From Prevotella sp. (lineage in GTDB: Bacteria > Bacteroidota > Bacteroidia > Bacteroidales > Bacteroidaceae), in contig JAJPZE010000245.1 of assembly GCA_021204565.1 (NCBI GenBank), positions 1 through 7,658 on the forward strand: 7,658 nucleotides of DNA, given 5' to 3'. Positions 1 through 6,191 of this stretch are shown here, in pieces. Within the stretch, counting starts at the first letter, position 1. Each line of letters starts with the position of its first letter. The notes beneath the pieces were generated by a model that made no database searches, was not told where the DNA came from, and saw only the letters and a list, made by a program, of their open reading frames with translations. A program made the translations under genes and the position numbers.

Positions 1-921
1 TTTATGGGTACGCCGGAGTTTGCTGTCGGCACGTTACGGCGGTTGGTTGAGAGCGATTATAATGTGGTTGCCGTGGTTACGCAACCCGACAAACCGGCTG
101 GCAGACACGCCGTATTGACCCCGCCGGCGGTGAAGACATACGCCTTAGGACGGGGCATCCCGGTGCTTCAGCCGGTAAAGATGAAGGACGAAGAGTTCCT
201 TTCCCGGCTTGCGTCGTATAGAGCAGACGTACAAGTGGTTGTGGCGTTCCGCATGTTGCCTGAGGCGGTCTGGTCGATGCCGAAGTACGGTACGTTCAAT
301 GTTCACGCCTCGTTACTCCCTATGTATCGCGGTGCGGCGCCGATTAACCGGGCGTTAATCAACGGGGAAAAGGAGAGCGGAATAACCACGTTTATGCTTG
401 ACAAGGAAATCGATACCGGGCGTATAATTCTTCAGAAGCGCGTCTCCATCCCCGATGAAGCTGATTTCGCTTGGCTTTACACCCGTCTTATGACGCTCGG
501 CGCGGACGCGGCGGAGGAGACATTAGAGCGGATTATAGCGGGGAATGGCTCAGTTGAGACCGTTCCGCAGGATAACTCGCTCGCCGTCTGCCCCGCCCCG
601 AAGATTTTCAAGGAGACGTGCGAGATTGATTGGGGGCTTACATCGAAGCGCGTGTACGACTTTGTCAGGGGTCTCTCGCCCGTACCCGGCGCGTGGTCGC
701 GTCTGGCTTTCGACAATATCGAAACGCACCGGCAGACGGTAAAGATATACAGAACGATGAAGACGAACACGCCGTCGGCGGAGGCTCCCGGCACTGTAAT
801 TATAGAGAAGAAGCATATGTTTGTGGCGGCTTCTGACTATTGGGTAGAGCTCTTGGAGTTGCAAATAGCGGGCAAGAGACGTATGTCGGCGGAGGACGTT
901 ATCAACGGTTTGCATTTATAA
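1..921 (+). CDS. fmt: Methionyl-tRNA formyltransferase, 5' end cut off by the window
   Basis: Transfers a formyl group from 10-formyltetrahydrofolate to methionine on initiator tRNA, in the cytosol, so that translation can start with formyl-Met. Counting from the Met codon at base 4, the formyl-donor domain covers about residues 1-200. It holds NVHASLLP with Asn99 and His101 and the IDTGR loop with Asp137, which match the E. coli catalytic set Asn108/His110/Asp146 with a constant offset of nine. The C-terminal tRNA-binding domain follows, ending with the usual GKRRMSAEDVINGL-like tail. The Met at base 4 is not the start: family members have a first beta strand ending in IVFMGTPEFA, and the Phe codon of that motif is bases 1-3. 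About 8-12 residues are therefore missing upstream. The VVVAFRMLPE stretch is typical of Bacteroidota Fmt. No sign of damage. It is the first visible gene of a probable four-gene operon. Confidence 0.97.
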   Translation, partial: FMGTPEFAVGTLRRLVESDYNVVAVVTQPDKPAGRHAVLTPPAVKTYALGRGIPVLQPVKMKDEEFLSRLASYRADVQVVVAFRMLPEAVWSMPKYGTFNVHASLLPMYRGAAPINRALINGEKESGITTFMLDKEIDTGRIILQKRVSIPDEADFAWLYTRLMTLGADAAEETLERIIAGNGSVETVPQDNSLAVCPAPKIFKETCEIDWGLTSKRVYDFVRGLSPVPGAWSRLAFDNIETHRQTVKIYRTMKTNTPSAEAPGTVIIEKKHMFVAASDYWVELLELQIAGKRRMSAEDVINGLHL

Positions 922-943
922 AAGGCGTGTTTATATTATAAAT

Positions 944-950
944 AAGGAGA
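944..950 (+). promoter_or_regulatory. Shine-Dalgarno-like site for the threonylcarbamoyl-AMP synthase gene
   Basis: AAGGAGA lies 11 bases before the ATG at 962 and supports that start. It sits in the 40-base gap after fmt, which is otherwise A/T-rich (929-943). A clear Shine-Dalgarno match is uncommon in Bacteroidota; other starts in this window, such as 3350, 4686 and 6230, have only A/T-rich leaders. No TAnnTTTG promoter is visible in this gap, so the site probably serves re-initiation on the fmt transcript. Confidence 0.55.
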
Positions 951-961
951 GAAACAGACGT

Positions 962-1534
962 ATGAACGGATACGAAGAAGACATAAAGAAAGCGGTGGAG
1001 ACAATGCGCGCGGGCGGCGTTATTCTCTATCCGACGGATACCGTTTGGGGTATCGGATGTGATGCGACGAACGCCGTGGCGGTGGAGCGCGTGTATCAAA
1101 TCAAACGCCGGAGCGACGCGAAAGCGCTTATTTGTTTGGTCGACAGCGATGTTCGTTTGCAGCGATACGTGCGCGACCTGCCTGATGTTGCTTGGGATCT
1201 GCTGACTCTCTCCACCACTCCGACAACTGTTATTCTTGACAACGTACATGGTTTGGCGGCTAATCTATACTCCGAGGACGGGTCGGCGGGCATTAGGATA
1301 ACGCGGGAAGCGTTCTCAAGGGCGTTATGTTTCGCGATGCAGAAGCCGGTAGTGAGCACCAGCGCGAATATAAGCGGCGAGCCGGCTGCACAGAACTATC
1401 GGGACATCAGCCCCGACATTCTCTCTGCCGCCGATTATGTTTGCCGGGCGCGGCGAAACGAACATTTGCCTCATAAACCCTCCTCTATAATAAAGCTGAC
1501 TGCCGGCGGAGAGGTAACGATTATCCGCAAATAG
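962..1534 (+). CDS. tsaC: L-threonylcarbamoyladenylate synthase (YrdC/Sua5 family, short TsaC form)
   Basis: Makes threonylcarbamoyl-AMP from threonine, bicarbonate and ATP, the first step of t6A modification at position 37 of tRNAs that read ANN codons. The 190-residue protein is a single YrdC domain with no C-terminal Sua5 domain. Visible motifs are PTDTVWGIG at residues 24-32 (nucleotide/substrate pocket), KRR at 48-50 with a following Lys54, STSANISG at 132-139 and PSSIIKL at 173-179. The ATG at 962 has a Shine-Dalgarno match and leaves the usual short helix ahead of the motif. The stop is one base from the next ATG, which implies translational coupling with the ClC gene. Placement next to fmt fits a tRNA/translation role. 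Membership of the YrdC fold is sure; the exact activity rests on family knowledge, since some relatives (YciO) have weak or different activity. Confidence 0.92.
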   Translation: MNGYEEDIKKAVETMRAGGVILYPTDTVWGIGCDATNAVAVERVYQIKRRSDAKALICLVDSDVRLQRYVRDLPDVAWDLLTLSTTPTTVILDNVHGLAANLYSEDGSAGIRITREAFSRALCFAMQKPVVSTSANISGEPAAQNYRDISPDILSAADYVCRARRNEHLPHKPSSIIKLTAGGEVTIIRK

Positions 1535-1535
1535 C

Positions 1536-3326
1536 ATGGCTTATACGTTGCGCGGCACCCGTTTCGACCGCTTTATAACCTGGCGCGAAGCGCATATTAG
1601 CGACAAGAGCTTCACGATTTTCATCGCCCTGCTTATCGGCGTGTTCGCTTCGATTGCCGCGTTTGTGCTCCATTGGCTGATAGATACGATACGCGGGTTG
1701 TTGATGTTGAATATCGCCAAATCGGAGCTCAACTGGATGTATCTCGTATATCCTGTTATCGGAATCATATTGACAATGCTTTTCGTAAAGTATGTCGTTA
1801 AGGACAAGATATCGCACGGCATAACACGCGTTCTCTACGCCATATCGACGAAGAACTCGCTTATCCGTGCGCACAACACTTGGACGTCGGTTGTTGCTTC
1901 AGGCATCACTATCGGCTTCGGCGGCTCAGTCGGGGCGGAAGCGCCTATTGTACTGACCGGATCAGCTATCGGGAGCAATCTCGGGAGGCTCTTTCGGGTG
2001 GATATGAAAACGATGATGGTGCTTGTCGGTTGTGGGGCTTCGGCGGCAATCGCAGGCGTTTTCAAAGCGCCTATTGCGGGGTTGGTGTTCACGTTAGAGG
2101 TGCTTATGATCGACTTGTCAATGGCTTCAATCGTCCCGATACTCATCTCGTCGGTTACGGCGACGTGCTTTACGTACGTCCTTGTCGGGGAAACAAACCT
2201 GTTCACATACATCACCGTGCAGCCTTGGGGTGTGGAGCGCGTGCCGGCGAACGTACTCTTGGGCGTGTTCTTAGGCTTGGTCAGCCTCTACTTTATGCGG
2301 TCGATGAATGCGTGCGAGAAGCTCTTTGCCGTCATACGAAAGACGCGCTACCGGCTTCTCTTGGGGGGTGTGGCGCTTAGCGCGTTAATATTTTTCTTCC
2401 CCTCGCTCTACGGCGAAGGTTATTCGGCGGTGAACATACTGCTCTCGGGAGCGGATAACGACGGCTGGGGGACGCTAATGCGCGGGTCGGTTTTTCAGCA
2501 CGGGAACAACCTCATAACGTACGTATTCCTCGTCGTTGTATTTAAGTCGCTCGCCACGGCATCCACCAACGGCGCGGGCGGGTGCGGGGGTACGTTTGCC
2601 CCTTCGCTTGTTGTAGGCGGCTTCGCGGGGTTCCTTTTCTCCCGCGTCTGGAACGCTTACGGGTTGGGTATAGGGCTGTCGGAAGCCAACTTCACTATGC
2701 TCGGGATGGCGGGGGTATTAGCCGGCGTAATGCACGCGCCGTTGACGGGCATCTTCTTAATTGCGGAATTGACGGGCGGTTACGCGATGTTCATGCCGTT
2801 GATGATTGTTTGCGTAGTTACCGTTTTGACCATCAGCGTCTTCGAGAAGCACAGCATCTACGCCATACGTCTTGCGCGCGAGGGGAAGCTGATCACCCAT
2901 CATACTGACAAATCGGTACTCACGCTGATGAACTTAGCCAGCGTCGTGGAGCACGATTACACAACAATCACGCCCGACCTCCCCCTCGGAAAGCTCGTCG
3001 GAAAGCTGTCCGAAGCGCAGATAGGGTACTTTCCCGTAGTGGGCACCGACGGGTCGTTAATCGGCGAGGTGGATATGAACACCGCCCGGCACGTCATCTT
3101 CCGCTCCGAATTATATACGCGCTTCACCGTCCGTCAGGTGATGACGCGCCCGCGCGTAACGGTGGGGAACAACGACGCGATGGCGGATGTGATGGCGAAG
3201 TTTGAGGAGAATAACGTGGAGTATATCCCCGTTGTGGATGTCAATAACGTGCTCGAAGGGTGCATTTCCCGCCGGCGTGTATATTCCCTTTACCGCAAGA
3301 TGGTGGCGGATTTCTCCGATGAATAG
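1536..3326 (+). CDS. ClC-family chloride channel or Cl-/H+ antiporter with C-terminal CBS pair
   Basis: Inner-membrane anion transport protein of 596 residues. Residues about 25-440 form the hydrophobic ClC core; residues about 465-590 form two CBS domains, which in this family bind adenine nucleotides and tune gating. GGSVGAEAP (129-137) is the second ClC signature, with Glu135 as the external gating glutamate. GGTFAP (351-356) is the third, and Tyr416 in ELTGGYAMFMP aligns with the ion-coordinating Tyr445 of ClC-ec1. Two features differ from ClC-ec1. The GSGIP loop reads KISHGITRV (91-99), and the internal proton glutamate Glu203 aligns with Val189 in FTLEVL, as in animal ClC channels. Conduction by channel or by coupled exchange is therefore open. 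The start is one base after the tsaC stop, so it is likely co-transcribed and coupled. Its cellular job is not shown by the sequence; anion or pH balance is the safe reading. Confidence 0.95.
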   Translation: MAYTLRGTRFDRFITWREAHISDKSFTIFIALLIGVFASIAAFVLHWLIDTIRGLLMLNIAKSELNWMYLVYPVIGIILTMLFVKYVVKDKISHGITRVLYAISTKNSLIRAHNTWTSVVASGITIGFGGSVGAEAPIVLTGSAIGSNLGRLFRVDMKTMMVLVGCGASAAIAGVFKAPIAGLVFTLEVLMIDLSMASIVPILISSVTATCFTYVLVGETNLFTYITVQPWGVERVPANVLLGVFLGLVSLYFMRSMNACEKLFAVIRKTRYRLLLGGVALSALIFFFPSLYGEGYSAVNILLSGADNDGWGTLMRGSVFQHGNNLITYVFLVVVFKSLATASTNGAGGCGGTFAPSLVVGGFAGFLFSRVWNAYGLGIGLSEANFTMLGMAGVLAGVMHAPLTGIFLIAELTGGYAMFMPLMIVCVVTVLTISVFEKHSIYAIRLAREGKLITHHTDKSVLTLMNLASVVEHDYTTITPDLPLGKLVGKLSEAQIGYFPVVGTDGSLIGEVDMNTARHVIFRSELYTRFTVRQVMTRPRVTVGNNDAMADVMAKFEENNVEYIPVVDVNNVLEGCISRRRVYSLYRKMVADFSDE

Positions 3327-3349
3327 GTACGCAAGAGCTTATAAATAAG

Positions 3350-4543
3350 ATGAAGAAACAAATTCCCGTATTGCTGCTCACGGGTTATTTGGGCAGCGGA
3401 AAGACGACATTGCTCAACCGCATACTGCGTAACGAGCGGGGCTATAAGTTTGCCGTGATTGTCAACGACATAGGCGAGGTGAATATTGATGCGGGGCTGA
3501 TAGAGAAGGGCGGGGTGGTTAATGAGAGCGACGAGTCGCTCGTAGCGCTTCAAAACGGTTGTATCTGTTGCACGCTGAAGATGGATCTTGCGCGGCAGTT
3601 GTGCGACATCGCGCGTAGCGAAAGGTTCGATTATATCGTTATCGAGGCGAGCGGGATATGCGAGCCGTTACCTATCGCGCAAACCATCTGCTCCATTCCT
3701 TATATGCAGGGGAGCTTCGTGGGCGACACCGTCCCGGTGCTCGACTGCATCGCGACGGTGGTTGACGCGCTGCGGATGGTCGACGAATTCGGCGCGGGAA
3801 GCGCGCTCACGGCGGATAATATCGGCGAGGAAGACATAGAGAATCTTGTTATCCGGCAGATTGAATTCTGCAATATCGTGTTGCTCAACAAGGCGTCGAT
3901 GGTATCGAAAGACAACCTCGGACGCACGACGGAGATAGTGCGCGCTCTCCAACCGGGCGCTGAAATCATCCCTTGCGACTATGGCGATGTCGACCTCGAC
4001 CGTATCGTAGGCACCGGGATGTTCGACTTCAACAGCGTCGCGACGTCAGCCGCGTGGATAAAGGAGATTGACTCACACGGGGAAGAAGACAACGACGATG
4101 ACGACGAAAACGAAGAAGAACACGGGGCTCATCATCATCATCACCATCACGAGCACGGGGGCGGCGAAACGGAGGAGTACGGGATAGGCACGTATGTGTA
4201 TTATGCCCGTCCGCCGTTTGATATAAGCGCTTTCGACGATTTTGTCGCGCGCCGTTGGGACAGGAATATAATCCGTGCCAAGGGGCTCTGTTACTTCGCC
4301 ACGGAGACGCATATTTGTTATCTCTTCGAGCAAGCGGGCAGGCAATTCGACCTGAAGAACTGCGGGCAATGGTATGCCACGATGGCGAAAGACGAGCTCG
4401 AGAGCTTGCTCGAACGCGAGCCCGGACTGCGTAAGGACTGGGACGCGAAGTACGGCGACCGCATGCAAAAGATTGTCTTTATCGGGCAACACCTCGACAA
4501 AGAGACGATTAAGGAAGAGCTTGACGCTTGCCTTGCGGAGTAG
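3350..4543 (+). CDS. COG0523 (CobW/ZNG1-like) G3E GTPase, probable metal chaperone
   Basis: Cytosolic P-loop GTPase of 397 residues from the family that delivers metals, often zinc, to client proteins. Domains in order: GTPase domain (1-240) with Walker A GYLGSGKTT (12-20), the family's metal-binding CxCC as CICC at 71-74, and EASGICEP at 99-106; a charged linker (241-276); and the CobW C-terminal domain (279-395) with IIRAKGLCYFA and VFIGQHLDKETI. The linker has an acidic run followed by seven consecutive histidines (261-267) plus His269, a likely metal-loading site. The guanine-specificity motif, usually NKxD, reads NKAS at 180-183, so Asp is replaced by Ser183. It starts 23 bases after the ClC stop with no promoter in between, so it is probably the last gene of the operon. 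No Zur-like operator is seen. Family assignment is firm; the metal and client are unknown. Confidence 0.93.
   Translation: MKKQIPVLLLTGYLGSGKTTLLNRILRNERGYKFAVIVNDIGEVNIDAGLIEKGGVVNESDESLVALQNGCICCTLKMDLARQLCDIARSERFDYIVIEASGICEPLPIAQTICSIPYMQGSFVGDTVPVLDCIATVVDALRMVDEFGAGSALTADNIGEEDIENLVIRQIEFCNIVLLNKASMVSKDNLGRTTEIVRALQPGAEIIPCDYGDVDLDRIVGTGMFDFNSVATSAAWIKEIDSHGEEDNDDDDENEEEHGAHHHHHHHEHGGGETEEYGIGTYVYYARPPFDISAFDDFVARRWDRNIIRAKGLCYFATETHICYLFEQAGRQFDLKNCGQWYATMAKDELESLLEREPGLRKDWDAKYGDRMQKIVFIGQHLDKETIKEELDACLAE
4081..4155 (+). repeat. Low-complexity GAC/GAA then CAT/CAC codon run inside the GTPase gene
   Basis: A run of GAA, GAC, GAT and AAC codons (4081-4121) is followed by seven CAT/CAC codons at 4130-4150 and another CAC at 4154-4156. 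It encodes the acidic and poly-His linker of the G3E GTPase. Such codon runs are prone to slippage, so the His count may differ between related strains. The reading frame is intact here. Confidence 0.7.
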
Positions 4544-4614
4544 GTACCGTATTGCAATGACATCACAGTAAAGTCCGACCGGCTACGGGGCGTGTGATTA
4601 AAGTGTTGTTTTCT

Positions 4615-4644
4615 TTTGTGTTTGTGTTAGTTGCTTTACCTTTG
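4615..4644 (+). promoter_or_regulatory. Bacteroidota-type promoter for pyrBI
   Basis: A TTTG at 4615-4618 (-33 element) and TACCTTTG at 4637-4644 (-7 element, consensus TAnnTTTG) are separated by 18 bases, one short of the usual 19-21. A start of transcription near 4650-4652 would give a leader of about 35 bases before the pyrB ATG. The rest of the 142-base gap (4544-4614) shows no gene and no convincing terminator for the GTPase gene; only a short ATTGCAAT palindrome at 4551-4558 stands out. The -7 octamer is identical to that of the ligase promoter downstream. Confidence 0.75.
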
Positions 4645-4650
4645 CCGTCG

Positions 4651-4684
4651 GGAACGATCAAGAGATATCCGTTTCCGTATTTTT
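4651..4684 (+). promoter_or_regulatory. Weak stem-loop plus T-run in the pyrB leader
   Basis: GGAACGAT (4651-4658) can pair with ATCCGTTTCC (4667-4676) as eight base pairs with two single-base bulges and an eight-base loop. It is followed by GTATTTTT and then the pyrB ATG at 4686. The stem would start at or very near the predicted 5' end of the mRNA. It could be a weak attenuator or a 5'-end stabiliser, or chance. No leader-peptide ORF of the E. coli pyrL type is visible. Confidence 0.25.
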
Positions 4685-4685
4685 A

Positions 4686-5633
4686 ATGAACAAACGTGAT
4701 TTTGTTACGATTGCCGGCCTAAAGAAAGCGGACATCCTCTACCTCATCCGCATGTGTGCCGAGTTTGAACGTCATCCCAATCGTGAGTTATTAAAGGGTC
4801 GTATCGTGGCGACATTGTTCTTCGAGGCGTCCACCCGGACGCGCTTGTCGTTCGAGACGGCGGCAAACCGTTTAGGTGCAAATGTAATCGGTATTACGGA
4901 TGCGGGTTTGTCGAGCATGAGCAAGGGGGAAACGCTGAAAGATACGCTGCTAATGGTCGCCAATTATGCCGACATCATAGTTATGCGCCACTATATTGAG
5001 GGCGCGGCGCAGTATGCGAGCGAGGTCGCCGGAGTGCCGATCGTGAATGCCGGCGACGGCGCACACACCCATCCGTCGCAATGCTTGCTCGACCTCTATT
5101 CTATCTATAAGACGCAAGGGACATTGGAGAACCTCGATATATACCTCGTCGGAGACCTCAAATACGGGCGCACCGTGCACTCCCTTATCACCGCCATGCG
5201 GCATTTCAACCCGACCTTTCATCTCATTGCACCCCGCGAATTGGAGCTTCCCGACGAATATAAGCTCTATTGCAAAGATAACGGCATACGTTTCGATGAG
5301 CACTCCGAACTCAACGAAGACGTAATCTCCGGGGCGGACATTCTTTATATGACGCGCGTGCAAAAGGAACGTTTCTCCGACCTTATGGAGTACGAACGGG
5401 TAAAGAATGTATTTATTCTGCGCGCCGCGATGCTCTCCAAAGCCCGCGCGAATATGAAGATTCTGCACCCTCTGCCCCGTGTTAACGAGATTGCATACGA
5501 TGTCGATGACAATCCGCACGCATATTACATACAGCAAGCACGTAACGGTCTGTATGCCCGCGAAGCGATTTATTGTCATGTATTAGGCATTACGTTAGAC
5601 GATATCCTCGCCGATAAAACAATCATAGATTAG
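4686..5633 (+). CDS. pyrB: Aspartate carbamoyltransferase catalytic chain
   Basis: Joins carbamoyl phosphate and aspartate to form N-carbamoylaspartate, the committed step of pyrimidine synthesis in the cytosol. The 315-residue length is normal for the class that pairs with PyrI. Visible active-site parts: FFEASTRTRLSFE with STRT at 49-52 (carbamoyl phosphate loop), Lys80 on the 80s loop, Arg101, HPSQ with His129 and Gln132, Arg162 in KYGRTVHS, the RVQKERF segment with Arg224 and Gln226, and HPLPR at 261-265. These correspond to E. coli Ser52-Thr55, Lys84, Arg105, His134, Gln137, Arg167, Arg229 and Gln231. The start is placed by length and by the promoter upstream; there is no Shine-Dalgarno match. 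pyrI follows after 21 bases, so the two form an operon and their products form the holoenzyme. Confidence 0.98.
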   Translation: MNKRDFVTIAGLKKADILYLIRMCAEFERHPNRELLKGRIVATLFFEASTRTRLSFETAANRLGANVIGITDAGLSSMSKGETLKDTLLMVANYADIIVMRHYIEGAAQYASEVAGVPIVNAGDGAHTHPSQCLLDLYSIYKTQGTLENLDIYLVGDLKYGRTVHSLITAMRHFNPTFHLIAPRELELPDEYKLYCKDNGIRFDEHSELNEDVISGADILYMTRVQKERFSDLMEYERVKNVFILRAAMLSKARANMKILHPLPRVNEIAYDVDDNPHAYYIQQARNGLYAREAIYCHVLGITLDDILADKTIID

Positions 5634-5654
5634 AACCCGCGCCGGGAGAATTAT

Positions 5655-6113
5655 ATGACGAACAAGAAAGAACGCCTCGTTGCCGCAATAGAAAACGGCA
5701 CCGTTATCGACCATATACCTGCGGAGAAGACTTACGAAGTAGCAGCGTTGCTCGGTCTGCAAAAGCTGCAAACGGTGGTTACTATCGGGAACAATTACCT
5801 CTCGAAACTAATGGGAACGAAAGGGATAATTAAAGTTGAGGACCGTTGGTTCACCGATGAAGAAATCTCCCGCCTGTCGGTTGTCGCACCCAATGTGGTG
5901 CTTAATATTATCCGGAACTATGAAGTGGTGGAGAAGAAAACCGTTCTCATGCCAGCCGAATTGCGGGGTATAGTGCGCTGCAACAATCCGAAATGCATTA
6001 CAAACAACGAGCCGATGGCGACCGTCTTTCACGTCATCGACAAGCAAAACGGCATCATTAAATGTCATTACTGCGATAAGGAACAAAACATTAAACATGT
6101 AAACCTTGTATAA
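5655..6113 (+). CDS. pyrI: Aspartate carbamoyltransferase regulatory chain
   Basis: Regulatory subunit that binds nucleotide effectors (ATP, CTP/UTP in E. coli) and zinc, and links PyrB trimers into the allosteric holoenzyme. The 152-residue protein aligns without gaps over much of the E. coli chain. Allosteric-site residues Asp19, His20 (VIDHI), Lys60, Asn84, Tyr89 and Lys94 fall at the same numbers. The zinc domain has Cys109 and Cys114 (CNNPKC) and Cys137 and Cys140 (CHYC), so all four ligands are present. Feedback control like that of E. coli is therefore likely, although the sign of each effector cannot be read from sequence. A modest GGGAGA at 5644-5649 precedes the ATG. It ends the pyrBI unit; no classic terminator with a downstream T-run follows on this strand. 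Confidence 0.98.
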   Translation: MTNKKERLVAAIENGTVIDHIPAEKTYEVAALLGLQKLQTVVTIGNNYLSKLMGTKGIIKVEDRWFTDEEISRLSVVAPNVVLNIIRNYEVVEKKTVLMPAELRGIVRCNNPKCITNNEPMATVFHVIDKQNGIIKCHYCDKEQNIKHVNLV

Positions 6114-6150
6114 ATATTTATGTCTCGCGGCGGCGAAGCATATAAAAACG

Positions 6151-6173
6151 GCACAAAACATTTGGTTTTGTGC
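6151..6173. repeat. Perfect 9-bp inverted repeat at the end of pyrBI, overlapping the ligase -33 element
   Basis: GCACAAAAC (6151-6159), loop ATTTG (6160-6164) and GTTTTGTGC (6165-6173) form a perfect hairpin or operator dyad. The TTTG used as the -33 element of the ligase promoter (6161-6164) is the loop. On the + strand no T-run follows, so it is a poor intrinsic terminator for pyrBI. On the - strand the stem is followed by CGTTTTTATAT (complement of 6140-6150), which is terminator-like, yet there is no - strand gene here to end. It could be an operator, a terminator of antisense transcription, or a 3' RNA-end structure. Confidence 0.7.
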
Positions 6174-6191
6174 AAAACGTGCGTACCTTTG
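6161..6191 (+). promoter_or_regulatory. Bacteroidota-type promoter for the acyl-CoA ligase gene
   Basis: TTTG at 6161-6164 and TACCTTTG at 6184-6191 are 19 bases apart, an exact fit to the Bacteroides primary-sigma consensus. Transcription should start near 6197-6199, leaving about 30 bases of A/T-rich leader (TTTATTAAGGAT and on) without a Shine-Dalgarno site before the ATG at 6230. Both elements lie inside inverted repeats, so a regulator binding there would block the polymerase. Confidence 0.8.

Noticed and set aside
4..6. ATG at base 4 as the true start of fmt
   Set aside because: The family's first beta strand comes before this Met, and the preceding codon is the expected Phe of the FMGTPEF motif; the gene starts outside the window.
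816..823. TATGTTTG matching TAnnTTTG near the fmt end, as a promoter for tsaC
   Set aside because: No TTTG lies 18-21 bases upstream, it is inside coding sequence, and it is over 130 bases from the next start.
1436..1443. TATGTTTG within tsaC, as a promoter for the ClC gene
   Set aside because: No -33 TTTG at the right distance; the one-base gap between the genes points to coupling instead.
1880..2380. 166-codon open frame in another frame within the ClC gene, and smaller ones at 2582-2908 and 3588-3839
   Set aside because: Composition is Arg/Gly/Cys-rich without domain features, and each lies inside a well-supported gene.
4073..4492. Antisense frame rich in Val and Met opposite the poly-His linker, looking like a membrane segment
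   Set aside because: The hydrophobic run is simply the complement of GAC/GAT/CAT codons in the GTPase gene.
4551..4558. ATTGCAAT palindrome after the GTPase gene as an operator or terminator
   Set aside because: Only eight bases, no T-run, and no second copy nearby; likely chance.
4950..5579. Long open frame of 209 codons antisense to pyrB
   Set aside because: It lies wholly within pyrB, shows no known motif and no promoter or start signal; pyrB residues are strongly conserved, so the open frame is a by-product of its codon use.
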